A stretch of 64,000 nucleotides of DNA from Streptomyces alboniger (GCF_008704395.1 NZ_CP023695.1:2542001-2606000); one strand, 5' to 3'; positions 39,839 through 49,890 are shown, numbered from the stretch's first letter. The notes: generated by a model not told the origin, from the sequence alone. Numbers and translations are program-made.

Positions 39839-40105
39839 ATGCGTATCCAGGTGAAGCGCACAGGAGGTTTCGCGGGCATCGACCGGTACGCCGAGGTGGA
39901 GACCTCGACGCTGGCCGATGCCCCCGAATGGCACGCGCTGGCCGAACAGGCCTTGGCCGACGGCCGCGGCACGCCACCCCTAGGGGTGCCGGACGGCTTC
40001 AACTACCAGCTGACGGTGGACGGACGCACGGTGTACTGCTCGGACCCGCGGCTGACCGAGCCGCAGCGGAAGCTGATCTCCCGGGTCCTGAAGGAGGGCA
40101 CGTAG
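39839..40105 (+). CDS. emfourin-type protealysin inhibitor
   Basis: This encodes 88 residues starting MRIQVKRTGGFAGI, with DGFNYQLTVDGRTVYCSD in the second half. This matches, from memory, the emfourin family of small slow-binding inhibitors of protealysin-like M4 peptidases. In Serratia the inhibitor gene is co-operonic with its peptidase, and here the two genes are 43 bp apart in the same direction. The protein has no signal peptide, consistent with protecting the cytoplasm. Confidence 0.8.
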   Translation: MRIQVKRTGGFAGIDRYAEVETSTLADAPEWHALAEQALADGRGTPPLGVPDGFNYQLTVDGRTVYCSDPRLTEPQRKLISRVLKEGT

Positions 40106-40155
40106 CGGACCCGGCAAGAAACCTGAGCTTTGTTCATCTTCTCGGCGCACGCCCA

Positions 40156-40182
40156 TTGACTTCCGTACTCGGCGGTACGGAG
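40156..40182 (+). promoter_or_regulatory. TTGACT and hairpin before the beta-glucosidase gene
   Basis: TTGACT (40156-40161) abuts an inverted repeat TCCGTAC/GTACGGA (40162-40181, 6-nt loop) that ends at the GGAGG ribosome site. It could be an operator or a translational hairpin. Confidence 0.4.
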
Positions 40183-40192
40183 GATCCCGCCC

Positions 40193-41545
40193 ATGGCAGC
40201 GACCGCGGCGAGCCCGATACCCCCCTTCCCCCGCGACTTCCTGTGGGGCGTGGCCACCTCGGCCCACCAGATCGAGGGCGCCGCCGCCGAGCGCGGCGCC
40301 TGCGTCTGGGACGCGTTCACGGCCGTGCCGGGGAACGTGAAGGACGGCACGACCGCCGCCGTGGCCTGCGACCACTACCACCGGTACCGCGAGGACGTGG
40401 CGCTCGTCCGCGGCCTCGGCGTGGGCGCCTACCGCTTCTCGGTCTCCTGGCCGCGCGTCCTGCCCACGGGCGCGGGCCCGGTGAACGCGGCGGGCCTGGA
40501 CTTCTACGACCGCCTCGTCGACGAGCTGTGCGCGGCGGGCGTACGCCCCGTCCCCACCCTCTTCCACTGGGACACCCCGCTGGCCGTGCAGGAGGCGGGC
40601 GGCTGGCTGAGCCGTGACACCGCCGAGCGCTTCGCCGCGTACGCGGCCGTGGTCGCGGCCCGCATCGGCGACCGCGTCACGAAGTGGATTACCCTCAACG
40701 AACCCGCGGAACACACCCTGCTCGGCCACGCCCTCGGCGAGCACGCACCCGGCCGGCGGCTCCTGTTCGACGCGCTGCCGGCCGCCCACCACCAGCTGCT
40801 CGCGCACGGCCTCGCGGTACGGGCGCTGCGCGCGGCGGGCGCGCGGGACGTCGGGATCGCCAACTCGCACGGCCCGACCTGGCCCGCGTCGGCCGCCGAC
40901 GAGGACACGGAAGCGGCCGGCCTCTACGACGTACTCCTCAACCGCCTCTTCGCCGACCCCCTGCTCCTCGGCCGCTACCCGGACGGCTTCGGTGAGTTGA
41001 TGCCGTCGGACGACCTCGCAGCGGACCTCGACGTCATCTCGGAGCCCCTGGACTGGTACGGGATCAACTTCTACCAGCCGACGAAGGTGGGCGCCCCGCT
41101 CCCGCACCCCACCGAGTACTCCGGCCTCACGCTCCCGCCGGAACTCCCCTTCGCGCCACGGAGAATCGAGGGCTACCCCGTCACGGACTTCGGCTGGCCC
41201 GTCGTCCCCGACGCCCTCCCGGAACTCCTCACCGCCTTCCGCGACCGCTACGGCGACCGCCTCCCGCCGCTCGTCATCACCGAGAACGGCTGCTCGTACG
41301 AGGGTCTCGACGACCAGGAGCGGATCGCCTACCTGGACGGCCATCTGCGGGCCCTGCACCGGGCGCTGGAAGCGGGTGTGGACGTACGCGGCTACTTCGT
41401 CTGGTCGCTGATGGACAACTTCGAGTGGGCGGAGGGGTACCGACGGCGCTTCGGACTCGTCCACATCGACTACGCCACGCTGGAGCGCACCCCGAAGGCG
41501 TCCTACCACTGGCTGCGCGAGGTCCTGCGGGCGCAGCGCGCATGA
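40193..41545 (+). CDS. GH1 family beta-glucosidase
   Basis: This encodes 450 residues. The GH1 signatures are all visible: FPRDFLWGVATSAHQIEGA at the N-terminus, the acid/base Glu in TLNEPAEHTLLGH, the nucleophile Glu in LVITENGCSYEG and the closing YFVWSLMDNFEWAEGY. There is no signal peptide, so it is cytosolic and acts on imported beta-glucosides such as cellobiose. The stop overlaps the start of a sugar transporter gene (ATGA). Confidence 0.94.
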   Translation: MAATAASPIPPFPRDFLWGVATSAHQIEGAAAERGACVWDAFTAVPGNVKDGTTAAVACDHYHRYREDVALVRGLGVGAYRFSVSWPRVLPTGAGPVNAAGLDFYDRLVDELCAAGVRPVPTLFHWDTPLAVQEAGGWLSRDTAERFAAYAAVVAARIGDRVTKWITLNEPAEHTLLGHALGEHAPGRRLLFDALPAAHHQLLAHGLAVRALRAAGARDVGIANSHGPTWPASAADEDTEAAGLYDVLLNRLFADPLLLGRYPDGFGELMPSDDLAADLDVISEPLDWYGINFYQPTKVGAPLPHPTEYSGLTLPPELPFAPRRIEGYPVTDFGWPVVPDALPELLTAFRDRYGDRLPPLVITENGCSYEGLDDQERIAYLDGHLRALHRALEAGVDVRGYFVWSLMDNFEWAEGYRRRFGLVHIDYATLERTPKASYHWLREVLRAQRA

Positions 41546-42798
41546 CCGCGGGGCGCTCGACGACCGCCACCGCCCTGCGGGAGCCCACCGAGCGGGTCGG
41601 CGGGGGCTGGACGGGCGCCCTGTCGCTGGCCAACGGCGCGATCTGGGTGGGCTGGTACGGCCCGCTCCAGATCCTGCTCGCCGTGCAGGCCGAGGAGCTG
41701 GCCCCGGCGGGCACCTCGAAGGAGACGGTGCTCGCCTGGGTCACCGGCGTCGGCGCGGTCGTCTCGCTCGCCGCGAACCCCCTGTTCGGCGCGGTGTCCG
41801 ACCGCACCACCTCGCGCTGGGGCCGGCGCACCCCGTGGATCGCGGCGGGCACGGCGGGCGGCGCCGCCTCACTTCTGCTGCTCTCGGCGGCGGGCTCCCT
41901 GTGGGCGATGGCGGCGGGCTGGTGCCTGGTGCAGCTCACCCTGAACGCCGCGTTCGCCGCGGTCACGGCGGCCGTCCCCGACCGTGTGCCGCGCGGCCAG
42001 CGCGGCTCGGTGGGCGGCTGGCTGGGAGCGGCGCAACTGCTCGGCGTGGTCGTGGGGACGGGCCTCGCGACCCTGGCGGGCGGCACCGTCGCGGGGTACG
42101 CGGCGTGCGCGCTCTTCACGGTGGCGGGCGTTCTGCCCTACGTCGTACGCCACCGTGACCTGCGCCTGGCCGCCGCCGACCGGCCCCCGTGGAAGGGGCG
42201 GAGCTTCCTCGCGGGCTTCTGGCTGAGCCCCCGCCGCCATCCGGACCTGGGCTGGGCCTGGCTGACCCGCTTCCTGATCAACGTCAGCAACTCCCTGGTG
42301 CTGCTGTATCTCCTCTACTTCCTCCGGGACCGCCTGCACCACGCGGACCCGGAGGCGGGCGTGCTGATCCTGACCGCGGTGAACGGCGTGACGATGCTCG
42401 CGACCGTCGTGGCGGGCGGCGCCTGGTCGGACCGGGTGGGTCGCCGCAAACCGTTCGTGATCTGGTCGGGCACGCTGATGGCGGCGGCGACGGGGCTGCT
42501 CGCCCTCTGGCAGACCTGGCCGGGGGCGATCGTCGCGGCGGCGCTCCTCGGCGTCGGCTTCGGCGTCTTCACCTCGGTGGACTTCGCCCTGATGACGGAC
42601 GTCCTGCCCAGGGCGGCGGACCGCGGCAAGGACCTCGGCGTCATCAACATCGCCAACTCCCTCCCCCAGGTGGCGGCCCCGGCACTGGCGGCCCCGCTGG
42701 TCACCCACCTGGGCGGCTACCGGGCCCTGTACCTGACGGCGGCGGTGCTCGGCCTGGCGGGGGCGGTGCTGGTGACGCGGATCAAGGGGGTGCGCTGA
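41542..42798 (+). CDS. GPH-type sugar MFS transporter
   Basis: This encodes 418 residues from ATG 41542. It has 12 helices, with the GPH/sucrose-transporter-like loop NPLFGAVSDRTTSRWGRRTPWI between helices 2 and 3, and AWSDRVGRRKPFVIW in the second half. Translational coupling to the GH1 enzyme makes a beta-glucoside the likely substrate. The gene ends 1 bp from the stop of era. Confidence 0.88.
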   Translation: MTAGRSTTATALREPTERVGGGWTGALSLANGAIWVGWYGPLQILLAVQAEELAPAGTSKETVLAWVTGVGAVVSLAANPLFGAVSDRTTSRWGRRTPWIAAGTAGGAASLLLLSAAGSLWAMAAGWCLVQLTLNAAFAAVTAAVPDRVPRGQRGSVGGWLGAAQLLGVVVGTGLATLAGGTVAGYAACALFTVAGVLPYVVRHRDLRLAAADRPPWKGRSFLAGFWLSPRRHPDLGWAWLTRFLINVSNSLVLLYLLYFLRDRLHHADPEAGVLILTAVNGVTMLATVVAGGAWSDRVGRRKPFVIWSGTLMAAATGLLALWQTWPGAIVAAALLGVGFGVFTSVDFALMTDVLPRAADRGKDLGVINIANSLPQVAAPALAAPLVTHLGGYRALYLTAAVLGLAGAVLVTRIKGVR

Positions 42799-42799
42799 G

Positions 42800-43753
42800 C
42801 TAGAAGCCGAGCTTCCGCAGCTGCCGAGGGTCCCGCTGCCAGTCCTTGGCGACCTTCACGTGCAGGTCGAGGAAGACCGGCGTACCGAGAAGTGCCTCGA
42901 TCTGCTTGCGGGACTTGATGCCGACGTCCTTGAGCCGCTTGCCCTTGGGACCGATGATGATCCCCTTCTGGCTGGGCCGCTCGATGTAGACGAACGCGTG
43001 GATGTCGAGCAGCGGCTTGTCCGCGGGCCGGTCCTCGCGCGGCAGCATCTCCTCGACCACCACCGCGATCGAGTGCGGCAGCTCGTCCCGTACGCCTTCG
43101 AGCGCGGCCTCGCGGATCAGCTCGGCCACCATGACCTGCTCGGGCTCGTCCGTGAGGTCGCCCTCGGGGTAGAGCGGCGGCCCCTCGGGAAGCAGCGGCA
43201 CGATCAGATCGGCGAGCAGGCCGACCTGCTGGTCGCCCACGGCCGAGACCGGCACGATCTCGGCCCACTCGAAGCCCAGCTCCTTGCCGAGCTGGTCGAT
43301 GGCGATGAGCTGCTCGGCGAGCGTCTTGCTGTCGACGAGGTCGGTCTTGGTGACGATCGCGATCTTCGGCGTCTTCTTGATGGACGCCAGTTCCTTGGCG
43401 ATGAACCGGTCGCCGGGGCCGAGCTTCTCGTTCGCGGGCAGACAGAAGCCGATGACGTCGACCTCGGCCCAGGTGGTGCGTACGACGTCGTTCAGCCGCT
43501 CGCCGAGCAGCGTGCGCGGCTTGTGGAGCCCGGGGGTGTCCACCAGGATCATCTGGGCGTCGGGCCGGTGCACGATGCCGCGCACCGTGTGCCGCGTGGT
43601 CTGCGGCTGGTCCGCGGTGATCGCGACCTTCTTGCCGACCAGAGCGTTCGTGAGGGTGGACTTGCCCGCGTTGGGGCGGCCGACGAAGCAGGCGAAACCG
43701 GCGCGGTGGACGGCCTCGGACGGCTCGGCTGATGACGGGGTACGAACGCTCAT
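42800..43753 (-). CDS. era: GTPase Era
   Basis: This encodes 317 residues from ATG 43753; an ATG at 43762 adds three. G motifs: GRPNAGKS (G1), DTPGLHKPRT (G3) and VTKTDLV (G4). The C-terminal KH domain includes IIIGPKGKRLKDVGIKSRKQIE. Era binds the 3' end of 16S rRNA during 30S assembly. The family arrangement near ybeY, phoH and a cytidine-deaminase-like gene is conserved. Confidence 0.95.
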   Translation of the reverse strand: MSVRTPSSAEPSEAVHRAGFACFVGRPNAGKSTLTNALVGKKVAITADQPQTTRHTVRGIVHRPDAQMILVDTPGLHKPRTLLGERLNDVVRTTWAEVDVIGFCLPANEKLGPGDRFIAKELASIKKTPKIAIVTKTDLVDSKTLAEQLIAIDQLGKELGFEWAEIVPVSAVGDQQVGLLADLIVPLLPEGPPLYPEGDLTDEPEQVMVAELIREAALEGVRDELPHSIAVVVEEMLPREDRPADKPLLDIHAFVYIERPSQKGIIIGPKGKRLKDVGIKSRKQIEALLGTPVFLDLHVKVAKDWQRDPRQLRKLGF

Positions 43754-43822
43754 GGCGCCCATTGTCCCTGATCCCGCGAGCCCCGCCGTACCGCGAGGGC
43801 GACGGGGCCGCCGAAAACGGCC

Positions 43823-44176
43823 TCAGCCCGCCGCGAGCCGCTCCCGCACCTCTCCGTCGGAGCCCGCCAGAAACACCGGCGTACCGGCCCCGCCGAGGTC
43901 CCGCACGGCGGCCAGATCCTCCGCGGGGAGCGCCTGCGCCCCGGAGACGACCGCCGCTGCCTCCAGCGACTCGGCCCCGGAGGCGACCGCCATCGCCACC
44001 GCGGTCCTGAGCGCGGAGAGCTGGAGGGACTCCAGAGCCACGGTCCCCGCCACGTACGTACGCCCCGTCTCGTCCCGCACGGCCGCCCCCTCGGGCACGC
44101 CGTTGCGGGCGCGGGCCGAACGGGCGAGGGTGACGATCTTGCGGTCCTCGGGACCGAGGTCGGTGCTCTGAGTCAT
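43823..44176 (-). CDS. degenerate cytidine deaminase-like protein
   Basis: This encodes 117 residues. The alignment of ARNGVPEGAAVRDETGRTYVAGTVALESLQLSALRTAVAMAVASGA by eye follows the cytidine deaminase fold, but the zinc ligands are gone: the CAERTA block reads LSALRTA, and no PCxxC motif follows. It is shorter than functional Cdd. It lies 69 bp upstream of era on the same strand. Streptomycete homologues are often annotated as cytidine deaminase; this one cannot have the normal chemistry. Confidence 0.72.
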   Translation of the reverse strand: MTQSTDLGPEDRKIVTLARSARARNGVPEGAAVRDETGRTYVAGTVALESLQLSALRTAVAMAVASGAESLEAAAVVSGAQALPAEDLAAVRDLGGAGTPVFLAGSDGEVRERLAAG

Positions 44177-44213
44177 GGCACGAGCATAAAGAGCACCCCG
44201 CCCGCCCCGGGAG

Positions 44214-45134
44214 TCACCCCGTGACCGAGCGGATGGTCTCGCGCCGCCCCTCCGCCGAGGCCAGCCACTCCAGCTTGGCCGCCGTGTCGGCCTCGGCGTG
44301 CGGCAGCGGGGTGTGCAGCACGATCGTGAGGTCGGGCCTCGCGGGCACCTTCAGCTGCGTCGACTCCAGGAAGAGCGTGCCGACGACCGGGTGCTCGATC
44401 TCCTTGGTGACCTGCCCGCCGGGCTTGACGTCCCGCCGCTCCCACAGCTCGGTGAACTCCGGGCTCGTCGCCTTCGCCTCGGCGATCACCGCGGCGAACC
44501 CGTCGTCGTCGGGGTGGTCCGAGCACGCGGCCCGGTACATCGCCACCACCTGCGGCGCGTTGCGCTCCCAACTGCTCGCGCGGGCGCGGTAGATGGAGTC
44601 GGCGAAGAAGGTGAGCAGACAGTTCTCGGAGGTCTCCGAGCGCATGCCGAGCACGGACGCGGCCGCGTCGTTGTACATGACGCAGTTCCAGTACGCGTCC
44701 ATGATGTGCGCGGGGTACGGCATCCACGTGTCGATGAGCCGGTGCAGCCCCTCGCACATGTCCCGGTCGTCCCGCGCGACTTCGGGCGGCGGCGGGTTGA
44801 GTCCGGCGAGCACGTACAGATGGCGCCGCTCGGCGCCGTCCAGCTTCAGGACGCGCGCCACGGAGTCCAGGACCTGCGGTGACACGGAGATGTCGCGGCC
44901 CTGCTCCAGCCACTGGTACCAGGACGCGCCGACGCCGGCGAGCACGGCGACCTCCTCGCGGCGCAGTCCGGGCGTGCGTCGGCGGCCTCCGCCGCCGGGG
45001 AGCCCGGCCTCCGCGGGGGTGACCCGCGCGCGGCGGCTCATCAGGAACTCCCGCAGCTCCCCGAGTCTGCGCGCCTTGGAGGTGCCTGCGGGGTCCGCGG
45101 TGCCTGCGGTGTCCGCGATCGACGCTGATGACAT
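44214..45134 (-). CDS. HTH transcriptional regulator with MmyB-like ligand-binding domain
   Basis: This encodes 306 residues from the ATG at 45134, with GGGGGAG 7 nt upstream. It is a paralogue of the regulator at 5435: RRRTPGLRREEVAVLAGVGASWYQWLEQGRDI forms the same HTH signature, and the C-terminal domain has YWNCVMYNDAAASV and HPVVGTLFLES. It is divergent from a DHA2 exporter over 91 bp containing an inverted repeat, as in the first module. Confidence 0.88.
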   Translation of the reverse strand: MSSASIADTAGTADPAGTSKARRLGELREFLMSRRARVTPAEAGLPGGGGRRRTPGLRREEVAVLAGVGASWYQWLEQGRDISVSPQVLDSVARVLKLDGAERRHLYVLAGLNPPPPEVARDDRDMCEGLHRLIDTWMPYPAHIMDAYWNCVMYNDAAASVLGMRSETSENCLLTFFADSIYRARASSWERNAPQVVAMYRAACSDHPDDDGFAAVIAEAKATSPEFTELWERRDVKPGGQVTKEIEHPVVGTLFLESTQLKVPARPDLTIVLHTPLPHAEADTAAKLEWLASAEGRRETIRSVTG

Positions 45135-45156
45135 ATGGCGCTCCCCCAGGCCCTGA

Positions 45157-45175
45157 CTGGTGTTCCGACCACCAG
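45157..45175. promoter_or_regulatory. CTGGTG-N7-CACCAG operator between regulator and exporter
   Basis: Six-base arms at 45157-45162 and 45170-45175 are followed by CATAAG. The sequence ACCAGCATAAG closely parallels ACCAGGATAAA in the other HTH/exporter intergenic (6356-6366). The minus strand gives TATGCT as a possible -10 of the regulator. Confidence 0.48.
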
Positions 45176-45225
45176 CATAAGTTCCCGCTCCCCACGGCCG
45201 TTTTGGCCGCCGCAAGCTCGTGACC

Positions 45226-46668
45226 ATGGCGATCGACACCTCACCCGCTCCCTCCCCGCAAGCCGCTCCCTCCTCACCGGCCGCTCCCCCGGCGCCGCGT
45301 CCACAGAACCCCCGGCTCTCCTCCCGCGACAGACTCGTCCTGTTCGTCCTGTGCGCCGCGCAGTTCATGGTCGCGCTGGACTTCTCCGTACTGAACGTGG
45401 CGCTGCCGGTGCTCGGCGCCGACCTGGGGATGAGCCAGTCCGCACTCCAGTGGGCGGTCACCGCCTTCGCGCTGCCCTCGGGAGGCTTCCTCCTCCTCTT
45501 CGGTAGGATGGGCGACCTGTTCGGGCGGCGCAGGCTGTTCCTCGCCGGGCTCGCGCTCTTCGGCCTGTCCTCGCTCCTCGCCACGTTCGCGTGGGACCCG
45601 GCCTCGTTCCTGGCCGGGCGGGCGCTGCAAGGCGTGGGCGCGGCGGCCATCGTGCCGACCGGCATGTCCCTGCTGACCACGACCTTCCCGGAGGGCCCGC
45701 AGCGCGACCGGGCGCTCGGCATCTCCGGCACGCTGCTCTCGCTCGGTTTCACGATCGGCATGGTGCTCGGCGGCGTACTTACCGACACCCTCGGCTGGCG
45801 CTCCACGATGGGCCTGCTGACCCTCTTCGCGCTGATCGTGCTGCCGCTGGCGCCCGGCCTGCTGCGGGAGTCCCGCACCCCGGACCGCCCTCGCCTGGAC
45901 GTGCCGGGGGCCGCGACGGTCACCGGCGGCCTGCTCGCCCTGATCTACGCCCTGTCCACAGCCGCCGAGCGCGGCTTCGGCGGCACCGACGTGATCGTCA
46001 CGCTGGTGGCGGGCGTCCTGCTGCTCGCGGCGTTCGGATACGTCGAGACGCGCGCCGCGGCCCCGCTGGTCTCGCTGCCCATGCTGCGGCGGCGCACGGT
46101 GGCGTGGGGCAATCTGGGCGGCCTGGTCACCTTCTCGATGATGTCGACGGTCGTCTTCGTACTGACCCTCTACCTCCAGGAAGTCCTGCGCCTGTCGGCC
46201 TTCGAGACCGGCATGGTCTTCGGCGTGCAGGGCGTCCTCTCGGTGGTCGCCGGGGTCTACGCGCCGAAGGTCATCGGCCGCTTCGGGGCGCGCCGCACAC
46301 TGGTCGGATCACTGCTCGGCCAGGGCGTGTTCGTGGCGGCGCTGCTCGGCATCGGCGAGAGCGGCTGGTCGGTGTACCTGGCCACGGCGGCGGTCTCGGT
46401 GGCGAGCATGTTCCACCTGGGCGCCATCGTCTCGTACGGAGTGACGGTCACCTCGGGGGTCCCCGACAGGGAGCAGGGCCTGGCGACGGGCCTGGTCACC
46501 TCCACGCAGCAGGTGGGCATCACGATCGGCATCCCGCTGCTGGGCGTCCTCGCGACCACGGCCCCGGACCTGCTGTCGGGCACCCGGACGGTCCTCGCGA
46601 CCGACGCGGCGGTGGTCCTGGCGACCGCGGTCCTGACCGGCCTGGGCCTGCGCCGCGGCCGCGCCTGA
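45226..46668 (+). CDS. DHA2-family MFS exporter
   Basis: This encodes 480 residues from ATG 45226, or 482 from the GTG at 45220. After a Pro/Ala-rich start, helix 1 reads FMVALDFSVLNVALPVLGADL and the loop GRMGDLFGRRRLFLAG; motif-C-like GTLLSLGFTIGMVLGGVL follows. A 14-helix drug exporter is expected. It is controlled, by position, by the HTH regulator at 45134. A 24-bp duplication spans its stop codon. Confidence 0.88.
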   Translation: MAIDTSPAPSPQAAPSSPAAPPAPRPQNPRLSSRDRLVLFVLCAAQFMVALDFSVLNVALPVLGADLGMSQSALQWAVTAFALPSGGFLLLFGRMGDLFGRRRLFLAGLALFGLSSLLATFAWDPASFLAGRALQGVGAAAIVPTGMSLLTTTFPEGPQRDRALGISGTLLSLGFTIGMVLGGVLTDTLGWRSTMGLLTLFALIVLPLAPGLLRESRTPDRPRLDVPGAATVTGGLLALIYALSTAAERGFGGTDVIVTLVAGVLLLAAFGYVETRAAAPLVSLPMLRRRTVAWGNLGGLVTFSMMSTVVFVLTLYLQEVLRLSAFETGMVFGVQGVLSVVAGVYAPKVIGRFGARRTLVGSLLGQGVFVAALLGIGESGWSVYLATAAVSVASMFHLGAIVSYGVTVTSGVPDREQGLATGLVTSTQQVGITIGIPLLGVLATTAPDLLSGTRTVLATDAAVVLATAVLTGLGLRRGRA

Positions 46669-46704
46669 CACAGGCTCCGCGGCCGCGTCCGGCACAGGCT
46701 CTCA
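46657..46704. repeat. 24-bp tandem duplication spanning two convergent stops
   Basis: Two 24-nt units (46657-46680, 46681-46704), about 20 of 24 identical, contain the exporter stop in the first and the mmcQ-like stop in the second. Confidence 0.72.
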
Positions 46705-47058
46705 GGGGCGGTCCAGGCGCAGCCGCAGCGCCCGCGGCAGCCCCGCGACCACCAGGTCGTACGAGTCCTCGATGAGTTCCCCGAGCTGCTCGTCGGGGAG
46801 GTCACCGTCAGCCGTGACGGTGTTCCAGTGGCGCTTGTTCATGTGGTAGCCCGGCACGATCTCCGGGTGCGCGGCCCGCAGTTGGACCGCCAGGTCCGGG
46901 TCGCACTTGAGGTTGACGGTGAGGGGGCGCCCGCCGAGCGCCGAGAGCGCGAACATCTTCCCCGCCACCTTGAAGACCGAGGTCTCCGGGTTGAACGGGA
47001 AGTCCTCCACCACGTCGTTGAAGGACAGGCAGAACGCCCGCAGCTCCTCGGGGCTCAT
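46702..47058 (-). CDS. MmcQ/YjbR-family protein
   Basis: This encodes 118 residues. The compact alpha/beta fold is typical: MSPEELRAFCLSFNDVVEDFPF, VFKVAGKMFAL, VNLKCDPDLAVQLRAAHPEIVPGYHMNKRHWNTV. The last segment, with HMNKRHW, is the family hallmark. Double-wing DNA-binding has been proposed for the family, but the role is unknown. It overlaps the CNNM/CBS gene start-to-stop by 4 bp. Confidence 0.88.
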   Translation of the reverse strand: MSPEELRAFCLSFNDVVEDFPFNPETSVFKVAGKMFALSALGGRPLTVNLKCDPDLAVQLRAAHPEIVPGYHMNKRHWNTVTADGDLPDEQLGELIEDSYDLVVAGLPRALRLRLDRP

Positions 47059-48359
47059 CCGGACTGCCCCTCCTCGGTCGAGCCCGCGGGCTCGACCGGC
47101 TCCACGAGCACCGTCACGATCTTGTTCCGGCGGCCCGCGGCGGACTCCGCGGTGAGCGCGAGCTCGCGGCCGTCCGGCAGCGGTACGACCGCCGAGGCGC
47201 CCGCGATCGGGACGCGGCCCAGCCGCTTGGCGAGCAGTCCGCCGACCGTCTCGACGTCCTCGTCGTCGAACTCGTCGAGGCCGAACAGCTCCCCGAGGTC
47301 GCCGATGTCGAGCCGGGCCGTCACGCGGTAGCAGCCGTCGGCCAGCTCCTCCACGGGCGGCAGCTCACGGTCGTACTCGTCGGTGATCTCCCCGACGATC
47401 TCCTCCAGGATGTCCTCGATGGTGACGATGCCGGCCGTGCCGCCGTACTCGTCGATGACCACGGCGACGTGGTTGCGCTCCTGCTGCATCTCGCGCAGCA
47501 GGTCGCCCGCGTTCTTCGTGTCGGGCACGAAGGTCGCCGGGCGCATCGCCGTCGAGACCAGCTCGGACTCGGCGTCGCGGTTGATGTGCGTCTTGCGGGC
47601 CAGGTCCTTCAGATACACCATGCCGACGATGTCGTCCTCGCTCTCCCCGGTGACGGGTATGCGCGAGAAGCCCGAGCGCAGCGCGAGGGTGAGGGCCTGG
47701 CGGATCGTCTTGAACCGCTCGATGGCGACCAGGTCGGTGCGGGGCACCATCACCTCGCGCACCAGGGTGTCGCCCAGCTCGAAGACGGAGTGCACCATGC
47801 GGCGCTCCTCGTCCTCGATGAGGGACTCCTTCTCGGCGAGGTCGACCATCGCGCGCAGCTCGGCCTCGGAGGCGAACGGGCCGCGCCTGAAGCCCTTGCC
47901 GGGCGTGAGCGCGTTGCCGATGAGGATCAGCAGGGGCGGGATCGGGCCCATGACACGGGCCAGCGGCAGCAGGACGTACGCCGCGGCGGTCGCGGTGTTC
48001 AGCGGGTGCTGGCGGCCGATGGTGCGCGGCGAGACGCCCACGGCGACGTAGCTGACGAGGACCATCACGCCGATGGCGATCGCGAGGGCCTCCCAGGTCT
48101 TGTCGAACTCCTTCAGGCAGGCGTACGTCACCAGGGCGGCCGCGGCCATCTCGCACGCCACGCGGACGAGCAGCGCCACGTTGAGATAGCGGGTCGGGTC
48201 GGCGGCGACCTGGGCGAGCTTCGCGCTGCCGCGCCGCGCGGAGCGGACGGCCTCGTCGGCGCGGAAGCTGGAGACGCGGGCGATGCCCGCCTCGGCGCAG
48301 GCCGCGAGCCAGGCCACGACGACCAGGGCGACGGCGCCCGCGATGAGCTGGAGGCTCAT
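47055..48359 (-). CDS. CNNM/CBS-domain membrane protein (hemolysin C/CorC-like)
   Basis: This encodes 434 residues. The N-terminal 190 residues hold the CNNM transmembrane domain (LQLIAGAVALVVVAWLAACAEAG, and later helices), followed by two CBS domains (VMVPRTDLVAIERF, VMV; FVPDTKNAGDLLREMQ) with AVVIDEYGGTAGIVTIEDILEEIVG, and the C-terminal CorC_HlyC domain (YRVTARLDIGDLGELFG). It probably handles Mg2+ or other cation flux at the membrane. It lies 4 bp from ybeY. Confidence 0.92.
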   Translation of the reverse strand: MSLQLIAGAVALVVVAWLAACAEAGIARVSSFRADEAVRSARRGSAKLAQVAADPTRYLNVALLVRVACEMAAAALVTYACLKEFDKTWEALAIAIGVMVLVSYVAVGVSPRTIGRQHPLNTATAAAYVLLPLARVMGPIPPLLILIGNALTPGKGFRRGPFASEAELRAMVDLAEKESLIEDEERRMVHSVFELGDTLVREVMVPRTDLVAIERFKTIRQALTLALRSGFSRIPVTGESEDDIVGMVYLKDLARKTHINRDAESELVSTAMRPATFVPDTKNAGDLLREMQQERNHVAVVIDEYGGTAGIVTIEDILEEIVGEITDEYDRELPPVEELADGCYRVTARLDIGDLGELFGLDEFDDEDVETVGGLLAKRLGRVPIAGASAVVPLPDGRELALTAESAAGRRNKIVTVLVEPVEPAGSTEEGQSG

Positions 48360-48363
48360 GGCG

Positions 48364-48861
48364 CTACGAGACGGTCGGCGCGGGAGAGGGGCCGGTCAGG
48401 CCCTTCTCCGCACGCCAGCCGTCGACGATGGCCGCCTGGAGGCCGAACATCTCGGCCTTCTCGTCGGGCTCCTCGTGGTCGTAGCCGAGCAGGTGCAGCA
48501 CGCCGTGGACGGTGAGGAGCTGGAGCTCCTCGTCCATGGAGTGCTGCGTCGGGGCGTCCTTGCCCTGCTGGGTGGCGACCTCGGGGCAGAGCACGATGTC
48601 GCCGAGGAGGCCCTGCGGGGGCTCGTCGTCGTCCTTCATGGGCGGGCGCAGCTCGTCCATGGGGAAGGACATGACGTCCGTGGGCCCGGGCAGGTCCATC
48701 CACTGGATGTGCAGCTGCTCCATGGCGCCGGCGTCCACGACGATCACCGACAGTTCGGAGAGCGGGTGGATGCGCATCCGCGCGAGGGCGTAGCGGGCGA
48801 TGTCGAGGATCGCCTGCTCGTCGACCTCGGTTCCGGATTCGTTGTTGACGTCGATCGACAT
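48364..48861 (-). CDS. ybeY: endoribonuclease YbeY, rRNA maturation factor
   Basis: This encodes 165 residues. The zinc-binding H3xH5xH motif is in [32 protein letters not shown] and [16 protein letters not shown] precede it. It acts in 16S rRNA 3'-end maturation and ribosome quality control. It is 12 bp downstream of phoH and 4 bp upstream of the CNNM gene, so one transcript is likely. Confidence 0.94.
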   Translation of the reverse strand: MSIDVNNESGTEVDEQAILDIARYALARMRIHPLSELSVIVVDAGAMEQLHIQWMDLPGPTDVMSFPMDELRPPMKDDDEPPQGLLGDIVLCPEVATQQGKDAPTQHSMDEELQLLTVHGVLHLLGYDHEEPDEKAEMFGLQAAIVDGWRAEKGLTGPSPAPTVS

Positions 48862-48873
48862 GGTGGTGCTGGT

Positions 48874-49890
<1,017 letters not shown>

